64,000 nt of DNA, taken from Cryptomeria japonica (Eukaryota; Streptophyta; Pinopsida; Cupressales; Cupressaceae). The stretch lies in assembly GCF_030272615.1 (NCBI RefSeq), contig NC_081406.1:464346072-464410071 (forward strand). Direction: 5' to 3'. Positions 50,387-63,891 of this stretch are shown piece after piece (position 1 is the first letter of the stretch; every line of letters begins with the position of its first letter). The notes below the pieces were generated by a model. That model saw only the letters and a program-made list of their open reading frames with translations, ran no database searches and was not told the origin of the DNA. A program made the position numbers and the translations under genes.

Positions 50387-51644
50387 GGGTTCATTGTAAT
50401 ATCACAAAAGGTTCATTGTAAGTGAGGGACTCTCGTAAGTATTCCACTCCATAGTGGATGCCTAACACTTGCCACATGGAGCCAAGAGGGGTGAAGCATC
50501 TGGTCTTGGGCTTAAGAGAGAAGGCGGTTGTGATGAGGGGAAACGGCGATAGAACACCTCGTTGGGTACGCCACTCCATGATGGATGCCTAACACCTGCC
50601 ATATGGAGCCAAGGGGGATATGGTGTTCTTCCGTTGGGCCTAGGAGGGATGGTTTCTAGGACACCCTATCCAACTAACGGACTAAAGGAATTGATTAGTA
50701 ACTGACTTACAAACTAACTTTATATAATAATCTGATCTCATTTAGGAAATATAATAATTTGATTATATCCTGAGTTACTGCGTTTGGCCCCCTAGACCCT
50801 TGGTACTAGTCCGGTACGGTCCTGGTTCGGGGTTTGGGTCCGGTTCACTTGTGGTTTGGACAGGGTTTGTGGTTCACAGGCCTAGTTCAAACCAAGGTGA
50901 ACCCAACATGACCTAGGGTCGAACCCAAGAGGACCCAAGATGAACCCAAGGGTCTCACAGCCCAAAAATGGATTTTTTTTTTAATTCCACCACATAAAAA
51001 ATTAAAATGACCCTATGTATCAAGCCACACACCTATGCATCTTACAACCAAGAGAGAAGCACAAGTCTTTACGAAAGAACAAGTTGGAAATCACAATTCC
51101 CGTATGGGAGAATGCACCTTGATTAGAATTTTGACTTCTTTGGCCTTGTTCTTGACATCTTAAAAGAGAAAAAAATTAATGCATGCCATGGATTTCTGTG
51201 TGGGTTTGAAGGTTGTAATTTGTTGTTGCCAGCGGGGGCACAGGCCCTCGACCCCGCCCTCTACAGCGATAGGAGCGCGCCCTGGGCGCTGCCCCGGGAC
51301 CCTGCGAGGGGCACTGCATATATATTGTTGTACCGAACACATACCCCTTTTCAAAATTTTGTTGTACCGGCATACTAGGTTCTTCGAACTCGAACTGGTG
51401 CCTAAACCCAAACTAGTAACTTAGATTATATCCCACAATTATAATTCTAACAACCATTAATATAGCAGATTTGATATCATTTAATATAGTTCATTTTTCA
51501 GTTTACGTATTATTTCATATATGTTCTCTAATTTTGTTGCAGGAAAACAATATACAAAGGTACACCTATAAAACCCAATTATCTATTTATAGATTTGGCC
51601 AAATTTAGGTTAAATTAAAGTGTAACTAATTAGGGGACATTAGA
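50387..51644 (+). repeat. LARD LTR copy E, 3' half only
   Basis: Homology to other LARD LTRs begins mid-LTR at TTCATTGTAATATCAC (about 50390) and runs to the end GGGGACATTAGA (51644). The first ~1 kb of the LTR is absent. It keeps the duplicated GCCACTCCAT-type segments, a diverged GGTTCG block and the GC-rich block (about 51235-51320). Confidence 0.86.
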
Positions 51645-53787
51645 ATGGTATCATAGCATGATTCTGCTAGGCTGTTGGACAAAACAACTACTTAGTTAGG
51701 ACTAATTATTCCAGTCTCTTCTCAAATAAATAAAAAATTGAATTGGTTAGGCCAACATTGCATTCTTATGAGTGTGCCTTTAACTGCTTCGTGTCTTATG
51801 TGTTTCTTATGTGTTTTGAGCATGCATACTCCATGGGTGTTTTATATGTACACTTTCCTCATGTATACCTTGTGCTTGCACCATGTCTATCATGTGTCTG
51901 GCATATGTGTTTTATATCTTATGTGTATTTGTGTTACCTCATGAATGAGATGTTTTCAGATGTCTAATCCATGAATACCTCTCTCTTGTATGCTTCATGA
52001 TCGATGTGTCTTCAGCATGTCCACTCCACGAGTACCATTCTCATATATGCTTGTAACTTTTGTGTATTTATGTATTACTTCATGGTTTACATGTATGATT
52101 CATGTCTTGCATGTATTCATATGTATGGTTCATGCTTTACATAGCTCCTTCATGCCTTATGTGCATTACTTCATGCCTTGCATATAGTCATGTATGTTTC
52201 TTCTTGGCTTACATGTATCTATTATTTCATGCCTATGTGCACTTCATGTCTTATGGTACTTATGTATACTTGCTTCATGCCTTAAGTGAATTCATGTGTA
52301 TACTTCATGCATACACTTCATGCCTCACATGTATTCATGCCTTATGTGTATATTCTATGTTTTGCATGGATGCTTCTTGCCTTATGTAATTCATTTGTAT
52401 ACTTTGTACTTTACACCTTACATGTATTCGTGTGTATGATTCATGCCTTATGTATTCATCCGTATGCTTCATACTTGATGTATTGGATTCATTCATAAAG
52501 TGTTTCTGTATACCTTTCTCATGTATGCTTCCACCTCTATGGGTATTGCCTCCCATGTGTTCATCCATGGATGTGCTTTGTATCCTATGCAATTGTTTCA
52601 TGTACTTTCAGCATGAAATCTTTTTGTTTTGAACTAATGGCCCTTATATTACATGTTTCAACGTGATTGAATATGATTAGTTATTCCATGAGTATGCTTT
52701 ATGAGTACTTATAAATGGGGTGATTGTCTTAAACCACCTGGGCTCTTCTTTTTGCAAACATGGGTTTCATACTGCTAATTACATGGGAAGGACAACATAG
52801 GGATTACTGAAACATGACGATACTATGAAAATCTATAGGATGGAAGAATGTGTAACAGTAATATAGGGTGGAAGAATGTGTAAGAGTACAATTGCTCAAA
52901 CCATGAGGTGATAATATAAGAACTTGATGAGTATAGAGATTTTGCCCATAAATCGTGATAAGAGGAGAAAGGAAACATGTTGAGAATGCAGTCAGACAAA
53001 GATAATATTAGCCATATTCAATTTATTCATGATATATTTAATACCAATCTACCACCTAAGTTTACCAATACGTCAATATCAAATCATAACAATCTTTATG
53101 GTTACCGACTGTACGACACAAAGGAGTGATACCAGACATAATTAATTGAGATCTTATTCATTACCCACCTCTATTTGGTAACTATGATGTCAGTGACATT
53201 CACGCTGCCCATTGAAATTTCTCATTGACTAAACATTTTCCAATATTAATACATACTCTTTATGGATGTTAAGATTAAGCCAAGTTATTATTATTAGCTT
53301 TTCATGTTGTCATCTAGATCAAACATCTTACACATTCTCTAATTAATACAGCCTCTACATTTTGGGAAATTTATCCCTCTAATTGGGGATTCAGACATAT
53401 TCATCCAACAAATTATAAATCAATAAATTTAGACATATCTCATAGATGTATTCCTCTCATGAACAGTATGTAATGATAGAGTAAAATCATCATTTGTGGT
53501 TTCCTTACAATAACTCTTGCAATCAGAAGTGATACTCAAAAACAATATTTATCATTTCACAAATTGCTTATCACAAATTGTTATGTTCAAAGTTTGTACC
53601 AAGCATAACTCAACATAATCATTTGCCATGATATCAAACCCCTTTACAAATGTTATAGCATTTTATCATCTCTTGAGCAATGGTGTTAGGCTACAACTAC
53701 CATACAAAACAACAATATTCAGTGAAGAAATTTCTAAGGGCCCCATTCTATAAGGTATAGTCAGCATGATAATCTCACAATTAAGGT
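51645..53787 (+). mobile_element. LARD internal region E, 3'-truncated
   Basis: It begins with a degenerate primer site (51646-51657), then the CATG-rich stretch (about 51750-52620) and the AT-rich remainder. Homology stops at CACAATTAAGGT (about 53787), about 300 bp short of the purine tract. A ~25-base near-copy of nearby sequence (GTGTTAGGCTTCAACTAGCA; compare about 53682) follows before unique DNA begins. Confidence 0.85.
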
Positions 53788-54056
53788 GTTAGGCTTCAAC
53801 TAGCATACTAAAGCTCTATAATTTGTTTATGTAAGTTTTAAACTGAGTCTATTTTCTTCTTTGTTTTAGTATGCTAGTGTTCTTCAACATTTTACTTGGC
53901 AGAGATGAATATTTATGCTGATTTAAAGAATAAATCATTTTTACTTTGAAAATTTTCTTCGCTTCCCATTGATCTGTGCTTTTTGAGTCATGGATACTTG
54001 AGACTTTTGTTTATTACAATACATCCATTATTCTATGCTTTTTTATGTAGATCATT
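53788..54056. other. Unique AT-rich flank between array and gene copy
   Basis: After the ~25-base filler this stretch matches no repeat in the window. It may be intron or 5' flank of the ATAD2/BRAT1-like gene copy. No ORF or motif is recognised. Confidence 0.5.
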
Positions 54057-54482
54057 GTGGATTTCTCATTTATCTTGAAAAAGCCTCTAAATTATTTTGA
54101 TTTCTTTTCTCAAGAGCATAAAACTGCTGGTCCTTCGAATCAGATAGAGAGCATGAACGTGCAGGTAACCGATAGAGTTCTCAGCTGCTTATACTGGCAG
54201 TCACATACGTCCACTCCACCTCATTCTACAAGAAACAGGACAAATTCTGTCAATTTAGAGGATTATGAAACAGATAACATAGACAGAGAGGATGTAGATC
54301 TGACGGTAGGATTTTCTCCAATCTCCATTGTTTCTGGTTTTTGTGAAGATATTACTTCTCTTGCCCAATACTTTGTTGCATAATATTATAAGTTTGGGTA
54401 TCAATGGCTGCAGAGACAAACATATCGGCTAGGTACTATTAAAGTTGAGAATAATCCTAGCCAGGATGAGTAGTCCAGTCCA

Positions 54483-56209
54483 ATGCAAGAGAAGAGCACA
54501 AGAGATACTATATCTTTGCCATGGCGAGAAGGACTTCGGCTTCGAAAGTCAACCATCCGATATTCTTCTCAAGATTCTAAAGACCAGGAATGCACAGAGG
54601 AGGAAGATGATAGAAATAAAGGGGAGGCTGGGGATGAAGGAGAGGAAGATGAAGTTGAGGAAGTTGAGGAAGAGGGTGAGGAGGGTAAAGAACAAGAAGG
54701 AAGGAGACGGTATGCTCTCCAAAATCGCACTGAGGCGAGGAGGTTTTCTCTTGAAAAAGAAGAAAAGTAGCGACTGTAGTCTCTACCAAGTAAAGTACTA
54801 CATAAAGGAATGGGAATAAAAAATGCACGTGATGCGAGACGAGGTGGCTCAAGGGTGGAAAAACATCGTTGTGCACAAAGAGTTGATGATTCAGATGATT
54901 CTCTTCTTCTGGATGAGATGGATCAGGGTCCTGTTGGTTCATCATCATGGATGCATGTGGGAAATACAAACTCTGGTCAGGAATGGGTTTGTGGCGGACT
55001 TGACATGCATAACATAACTACATGGGGTTTGAAAGTTGTAGCATCTGGATGGGGACACCAAGGTGATACGTTTGGTTATGGAGGTGTAGGTGCACAACCT
55101 GCTGAGCCTAGTTCAAAAGGTGGAGCTGATATTCAACCCTTGTAGGTTGATGAAACAGTGAGTTTTGATGATATTGGAGGGCTTTCTGACCACATTGATG
55201 CATTGAAAGAAATGGTTTTTTTCCCTCTTCTTTATCCTGATTTCTTTGCAAATTATCACATCTCTCCTCCAAGGGGAGTCTTATTCTGTGGTCCTTCGGG
55301 AACTGCAAAAACATTGATTGCAAGGGCTTTAGCATGTGCAGCTTCCAAGGTAGGACAAAAAGTCAACTTTTACATGCGAAAGGGAGCTAATGTGCTCAGC
55401 AAGTGGGTTGGGGAAGCTAAGCGGGAGCTGAAATTACTTTTTGAAGAAGCACAAAGGAACCAACCATCCATAATATTTTTTGATGAAATAGATGGTCTTG
55501 CCCCAGTGAGGTCTAGTAAACAAGAACAAATTCACAATTCTATTGTATCTACGCTTCTTTCTCTAATGGATGGTCCAGACTCTAGAGGTAAAGTAGTGCT
55601 TATTGGAGCGACAAATAGGATTGATGCTATTGATGGAGCTCTTCGCCAGCCTGGTCGGTTTGATCGTGAATTTGTATTTTCCTTACCCGATTGTAAAGCA
55701 CGAGCTGAGATATTAAAGATCCACACAAGAAAGTGGAAGAATCCTTTATCAAAGGAATTAAGAATGGAATTAGCAGCAGCTTGTATGGGTATTGTGGTGC
55801 TGATTTAAAAGCTTTGTGCACAGAAGCTGCAATTAATGCTTTCTGTGAGAAATATCCTCAAATATACACTAGTGATGATAAGTTTGTCATAGATTTGGAT
55901 TATGTGAAAGTAGAGAAGCATGATTTCTTGGAAGCTATGTCTACTATTACTCCTGCTGCCCATAGAGGTGCAACAGTACAGTCAAGGCCATTGTCCCCAG
56001 TAATAGTTCCATGCTTACAAGGACAACTAAAAATAATCAGTGATTATATTTCTGACATCTTCTACATAGTGGCCAAGGGTGATAAAAAAGATTCGCTAAA
56101 TGACAGTTCTTGCCATCTTGCCAAGTTACTTGGATTTCCCTATGGTTCTTCCATTCCATTTGTTTACAGACCAAGACTTCTACTTTGTGGGAAGGAGGGT
56201 GCTGGCTTG
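54483..56209 (+). pseudogene. First AAA+ ATPase domain exon of the ATAD2/BRAT1-like copy
   Basis: The acidic stretch (about 54595-54705) is followed by VDETVSFDDIGGL (55146). The Walker A loop reads GPSGTAKT (about 55290-55313) where the family has GPPGTGKT, so the Gly before the catalytic Lys is lost. Walker B IIFFDEIDGLAP (about 55470), sensor 1 LIGATNRIDA (about 55600) and the arginine-finger region QPGRFDREF (about 55648) remain. The 1-base deletion near 55787 precedes YCGADLKALCTEAA. The second AAA-like part starts with RPRLLLCGKEGAG (about 56170) and continues in the next exon; it lacks a good Walker A, as is usual in this family. Confidence 0.9.
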
Positions 56210-57410
56210 GTACGGTTAGAAATTGCTTTCATAGATGTTTACACATCTATAACATGAGTCTGTTTTTTAAAAATTTTGAATTGGCTGGCTTCTAATCTAG
56301 CTACATTTCTGAATGATGCTATATTTCTACTTTTCTTGCCAGGATCACATTGGCCCTACAGTTTTACATGAATTAGAGAGGTTCCCTATGGATTGTCTTG
56401 GGCTTCCATCACTTTTGTTTGACCCAAGTGCACGGACCCCTGAGGAAGCCCTAGTACACATTGTAGGAGAAGCAAGGAGGACTCCTCCTTCCATCTTGTA
56501 TCTGCCTCAACTTCAACTTTGGTGGGAGACGGTGTGTATATCATTACATTAGTACACTTATACTTTTAAAGCTCTACGCCTTTGGGATTTCCTGTGATAT
56601 ATTTGAAATCGCTTTGTTTTTTTGCTAGAGCTTCCTAAAATGACTATATATCTGATTTTGTTTGTTTCACTGAGCTTCATAGGCCCATGATCAGCTAAGA
56701 GTTGTTCTACTATCTATACTGGAAGAATTGCCATCGGACCTTCCTTTATTACTTCTTGCAACCTCCTCTGTACCCTCTAATGAATTGGATGGAGAAGCTG
56801 CATCCTTGTTTGGTCGTTGCTATATGTATGTATCAAGGACATCATTGTCTTAGTTTTTGTATTTTTTCTGCTTAGTTTGTTCAAGATTATGCTAAGGCAT
56901 GTGAATCCATTCTATATAGCATTGAGTACCAGGTACCTCGTTAGCTTCTGACTCTGTATAAATTGAATTTGTCATTGAATTGAGTGTACATGAATTCGAT
57001 GGTATCTGGTACACCTTGAATGCATTGCAAATTTTATTTTGGTTTAGTATAATAGAAGGTAAAATCCTGAATGGATTAAAAACCAAGTTCAGATGACAGG
57101 TGTAGATTCATCTCGCAACTGGTTGATGTTGTTCTTACTATCCCTGATCAACAAGTAGTAATTACTCCTAAAAAGAATGTTTCTAATCCTGAACTTCCAA
57201 AGGTACCAAAAGCAGCAAGAGGATCAAGTGAAATTGAGCTACGTGCCAAGGTAGAAGCAGAGGAGCATGCTATTCGACGACTCTGAATGTGTCTTTGGGA
57301 TGTCTGCAGCAGTGATGCATCAATCATTATTTGATTCATTTATTGAGGACATGTTTACCAAGTTAAAATTAATTTTGAGTGCTTATATGTATCCACATAC
57401 AATGTGCAGA

Positions 57411-57769
57411 CTTCTGTATGAAAAACGGTTCAGTGTCTTCCATTACCCTATCATGGATGAAGACGCTCCTGACTATTATGCAATAGTTCAAAATCCAATG
57501 GATATCACTACTTTACTGCAGCGAGTAGATAATCGACGTTACTTGACATGCTCAGCATTCCTGCAAGATGTGGAACTAATTCCAGCCAATGCAAAAGTAA
57601 GCATGATTGGACATGCCTATGATCCTGTCAGCTTTATGGGGTTGAACAAAAATTTGTTTTCCATTCATTCCTGATAATAACTATCATTAGTTTTGCATAA
57701 CAGGCATATAATGGTGATGACTACAATGGAGCTCGAATTGTCAGCAGAGCATATGCACTAAGGGATGTG
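57411..57769 (+). pseudogene. Bromodomain exons of the ATAD2/BRAT1-like copy
   Basis: Two exons (about 57411-57596 and 57704-57769) encode a bromodomain, the acetyl-lysine reader. Visible are YEKRFSVFHYPIMDEDAPDY, then QNPMDITTLLQRVDNRRY, then the C helix region AYNGDDYNGARIVSRAYALRD. The Asn of the AYNGDD loop expected to contact acetyl-lysine is present. The intron between them starts GTAAGC and ends ACAG. This part of the gene copy has no internal stop. Confidence 0.88.
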
Positions 57770-58540
57770 GTATGGTTAAATATGCTAATAATAGAGACAT
57801 GCAGTAATCGAAGTTCAAATGTTTTATGTCAAGTAGTAAGCATTTATTGTTCACTTTGCTAATCCTTGTCTTACGCGTAATCAGATTCTTGGCATGCTTT
57901 CCCAAATGGATCCTGCACTAGTTGCCTTTTGTGATAAAATTGCTGCTCAGGGTGGGCCAACTCGTTTGTCAGAGGATTCAACTAAAATTTTTCCTTTGAA
58001 TCCTGTTGCTCAACTAGTTCATATTACAAGAGCAAGTGAATGCTTACTCAACGTTCAGCCTGATATGAATGTATCTCAAAGTTACAAGGTCTTGAAGCGC
58101 TCAAAGCAGAATAGTGATCCTGATCAAGGTGGAATTATACTTTGCACCATGCCACTTGTAATCCTTTTTAATTTTTGATATTTAGAATTAGAAACACAAT
58201 TGTATTGAAATTCTCAGAATGTGTTTTTTCTACAGGTAAAGTTGTGGCTGGGGACTCTGATCCATTTGCTGAGGACAGATCACAACCCATGGAGATTGAT
58301 ACTACTGGGCAGAATACTCTAAAAACAAAATGCCTTCATGGTAGTGTGACAAATGAGGCATTTAAAGGTGTGCAGCAATGTGAGGCAAATAATCAAGAAG
58401 AAATAATGAATCAACCGGAACGCAAATCCTCTTCCAAAGTGCCAATAAGCAATCACTTGGCAGAACAGTTGAATCAATAGAAGATAATTTTGTGAAATGT
58501 ACCGAAGGTTATGGAATCTCAGAACTTGAAAGACTTTATG

Positions 58541-58810
58541 CTCTAATTTGTCGAAGGGTGATATCCTTAGCAGATGCGAACAAACCTACAATTATTAAAT
58601 TCTTGAAGGACTTCTCATCTGATGAAAGCAATTTTCATAGATAGTTTTGTAACCGAATGTCCTATGAAGTGTTTTTGGGGCTCTAATTTGTCGAGGGGTG
58701 ATATCATCGAAAGATGTGGACAAAACTATGGTTTTTAAATTTTTTAAGGACTTCTCATCCGCTGAACGAAATTTTTAAAGAGATTTTTGTAACGGAATTT
58801 CCTATGAACT
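58541..58810 (+). repeat. 140-bp tandem duplication at the end of the gene copy
   Basis: The segment starting CTCTAATTTGTCGA at 58541 recurs at 58681, with homology lasting about 130 bp (both end near CCTATGAA). The first copy encodes the conserved C-terminal residues of the ATAD2/BRAT1-like protein. The second is more diverged and is followed by unrelated GC-richer sequence (58815-58880). Confidence 0.8.
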
Positions 58811-58929
58811 GCTATGTTACCAGAAACGCGACAGGAGAACTTCGTTTCGCGTTTTCCCCGTCGCGAACGGCGGTTTCCAAACTGCTGTCTCACAGTCAGA
58901 GAAATTTAAAGGAGTTAATTTTGCAGTGA

Positions 58930-60129
58930 AGACCTTAATCCTGCTACAGGGGAAATAAGAGAAGATATCATTAATACTGTGATATATGCACAGGAAATCT
59001 TGGTAATACATAGGTTTCAGTGAGAATATGCTCACTTTGTAAACAGATTTCTTCATGATATTGTTCTCTTTCAGGTTGAATAAATTGATTTTTTGTTATT
59101 GTCTCCATGGATGAGTGTGCATTGCTTTCAAATTGATATGTCAAGGACATTGATATTGGTCTTCTTAGTCTTTCTGAGTTGCATTTTCCATTTACTGTCT
59201 TCATTCAAGGAATGAATTAATCTGGTCTAAATGGAATATGGAGTAATGTATGTTCATCTTTGGATTTCTCGGAAGAATTGCAGAAAGTGTCTATTGGTGG
59301 GAGTGTTTCTATAATGTAATAATACAAAGGCGCCCCTTGGATGTGAATTTGTAGTGTCGTGATGAGTCTCTGCATGGTTTGGTATTTGACTTTGTTGCCC
59401 GGATGAAGCACTGATCTGAGTAGTTATTTGTTCAAAGGTCTAAGCATTCATTGGAATTCAAAGATGAATCATTTGAACACTCTATTTTCAGTTATGCTCT
59501 TTGCTTTGTTAGCTTAGGATTCTTCATGTTCTTTGATTTAAGAAGTGAGATAGTCGAGAACACTATCAGTTTGAGAAAATCTTGCATATTATTTTATATC
59601 TGCTTGTTGTTGCTGAATAATATATCATTTTTGATAAGGGATACCTTTAGGTCTAGCAGAGCCTAAAGAGCTAAAGGTGTCAACCTTTGGGTTGAGTTTT
59701 GTTTGTTGGTCAAACTAACATTTAAAATCAAGAATAAGTAATTGCAAAGCTTTAGGTTTTAATGGGTATAATTTTGGAAAAAAAAGTCAGCACACTCGAC
59801 TTGTGACTACACAAGACTAATGGTTGTTAAAGCAACTAGGCATTCTACTACTATTGGAATTAGTATGACAAAAAATGTTCCAAACAAATTACAATGTAAT
59901 ATTGAAAATTTTTTATTAAGATGAGAGTAATAATATTAAAAATCACAGCTGTGAAAAATTGAAGATCTTTTTGAAATGCTGCATGTTTGATGTTTGTGGT
60001 TTGTGATTTGAACTGCTTGATTAAAAAATCTTTGTTTAATGCCTTTAGTACATCTTTAATTAGTGAACATTGACCAGCCAAAAAAAATAGATTGGTTCAA
60101 TGGTGGATAAATAAATCGCACCATTTAGA
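58930..60129. other. Intergenic DNA, nothing recognised
   Basis: AT-rich sequence without a supported ORF on either strand and without similarity to the repeats elsewhere in the window that I could see. Confidence 0.5.
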
Positions 60130-62720
<2,591 letters not shown>

Positions 62721-62745
62721 CAAATTTTTATGAATACTAAGAGGT

Positions 62746-62758
62746 GGGGGGGGGGGGG
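62746..62758. repeat. G13 homopolymer
   Basis: Thirteen consecutive G, followed by TGAATTACT. Length may be affected by sequencing error. Confidence 0.9.
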
Positions 62759-62988
62759 TGAATTACTATGCCCAAACTTTTAACAAAACTCTTAAGCAAA
62801 TTTACTACAAACCAGTATAGTAGTTTAAACAATAAATTGATTAAAACACAAACAAGCCAAATAGCAAATAGAGAATTCACCCACACAAGAACAATCACCA
62901 TAACACAAGATATTTTGATGTGGAAACCCAAATGGGAAAAACCACGGTGAGTAAAACTCACAAGTCAACTATATGCAGAATAGTAACC

Positions 62989-63033
62989 AGACCGGTTAAG
63001 GTTAGATCGGTTAAGGTCAGACCGGTTAAGGCC
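62989..63033 (+). repeat. Three tandem 15-bp units (AGACCGGTTAAGGTT type)
   Basis: Units begin at 62989, 63004 and 63019 and differ at two or three positions. Further GTTAAGG and GTTAAAGG words follow to about 63200. Confidence 0.85.
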
Positions 63034-63891
63034 TTACAATTTTCTTCATCAGAACAGATCTTGTTAGGAATCCAGATCTCTGTTAGGAGATAAGTCTTGT
63101 TAAAGACTACCTCGTTAAAGGATTTTAGATTCACAACTGTGAACCACCTTGTTAGAGGATTTACAAAAGGCTTGACTGGACCTACCCAGTTAAGGATTTC
63201 AGACTTGTCGAAGAGATTACTAATCAACAAGTGAATGATCTAGACAATAGCATAGAATGCTTGATTAGATCCTTGACAACTCTTTGTTAACGCATTGCAA
63301 CATTACTTCAGTCTTCTATCCTTTTCATGTTCAATCTCTATCACACAATGCTTCTATAACAACTCCACTTCTTCAACATACATACACACATACATTCATT
63401 CCTATAAAAACCTAGACATGATGTCCTTAAATAGGAAGCTGATTTCATGTTGGTCCAATGAGATTGGATTACAATTTCCTAGGTTCAAAGCATCTAGACA
63501 CATTTGGTAACATGACACAGAAGCACTGCCAAAGTGTCGGTGGATGATAACTCATCACACTCTACCATTTTACTTCTTAAGCACAATATACTGATAAACA
63601 AAGACTGGTAAACTGGAACATAGTGTTTCAATAAAAAATATTGACTGCCGCTAGGGGTCCTTGGTCCACTTGAGGTCTTCATACCGCTTGAGGTCTTCAG
63701 TCATGCTTTGACCGGAAAGCATTTTCTGCAAAACATTGATAGTCTTCTACAAACAAAGACTATTCATTCAATGGCATATAATACCAGTGTGAACAATACA
63801 ACACATATTACTGGTGGAGATTAACTCATACATAAAATAAGTGTGTGTCCATCAATGACAATCACAACTAAACATCATCAAAATACCAACA

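Larger units (their letters stand above)
5402..53787 (+). repeat. Tandem array of a non-autonomous LTR retrotransposon (LARD-like), twice interrupted
   Basis: A ~4.6 kb unit recurs head to tail. Each unit is an LTR ending GGGGACATTACA, a 1-nt spacer, a TGGTATCAGAGC primer-binding site, a non-coding internal region, and a purine-rich tract before the next LTR start (TGTCATGTCCCC). LTRs lie at 5402-7444 (A, 5'-truncated), 9856-11815 (B), 14086-15226 plus 26746-27912 (C), 30235-32475 (D) and 50390-51644 (E, partial). Internal regions lie between and after them. Adjacent internal regions share one LTR instead of having two, so this is a concatemer, not five independent insertions. The array is split by a minus-strand element at 15227-26740 and a plus-strand Tat-like element at 32758-50386. 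Confidence 0.88.
54057..58640 (+). pseudogene. ATAD2/BRAT1-like AAA+ ATPase-bromodomain gene copy, broken, introns retained
   Basis: The family consists of nuclear AAA+ ATPases with a C-terminal bromodomain. Arabidopsis BRAT1 belongs to it and is reported to oppose transcriptional silencing. Inferred exons: ~54057-54305 (RTNSVNLEDYETD), ~54460-56209 (acidic region, GRRRYALQNRTEARR, first AAA+ domain and start of a degenerate second one), 56343-56531, 56683-56825, ~57112-57310, ~57411-57596, 57704-57769, 57885-58128 and 58236-58640 (LERLYALICRRVISLADANK). Most junctions have GT/AG in the right phase. The N-terminal exons are not in the window. Damage includes TAG at three places where Gln is expected (54768, 54777, 55143), TGA for Arg near 57284, a 1-base frameshift near 55787, and another frame break near 58450. 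Retained introns argue for a duplicated rather than a processed copy. Confidence 0.9.
62731..63891 (-). repeat. Probable solo LTR of an unrelated retrotransposon
   Basis: On the minus strand the segment starts TGTTGGTATTTTGATGATG (ending at 63891 on the plus strand) and ends CTTAGTATTCA (62731), a TG...CA form common in plant LTRs. Inside are a 13-G run (62746-62758), GTGGAAACCCAAATGGGAAA (about 62919), and three 15-bp units containing ACCGGTTAAGG or ATCGGTTAAGG (62989-63033). No internal region adjoins it. A clear 5-bp target duplication is not visible, so the exact ends are uncertain. Confidence 0.45.

Noticed and set aside
54577-54969. 130-codon minus-strand ORF with Pro/Leu/His-rich sequence
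   Set aside because: It is the antisense of the Glu/Arg-rich acidic region of the ATAD2/BRAT1-like exon.
1-58640. TAG used as a glutamine codon (alternative genetic code)
   Set aside because: Many TAGs fall at Gln positions, but one also replaces the Trp of YDRVDW (931). TGA and TAA stops and frameshifts occur too, and paired LTRs have CAG in one copy and TAG in the other. Mutation explains this better than recoding.
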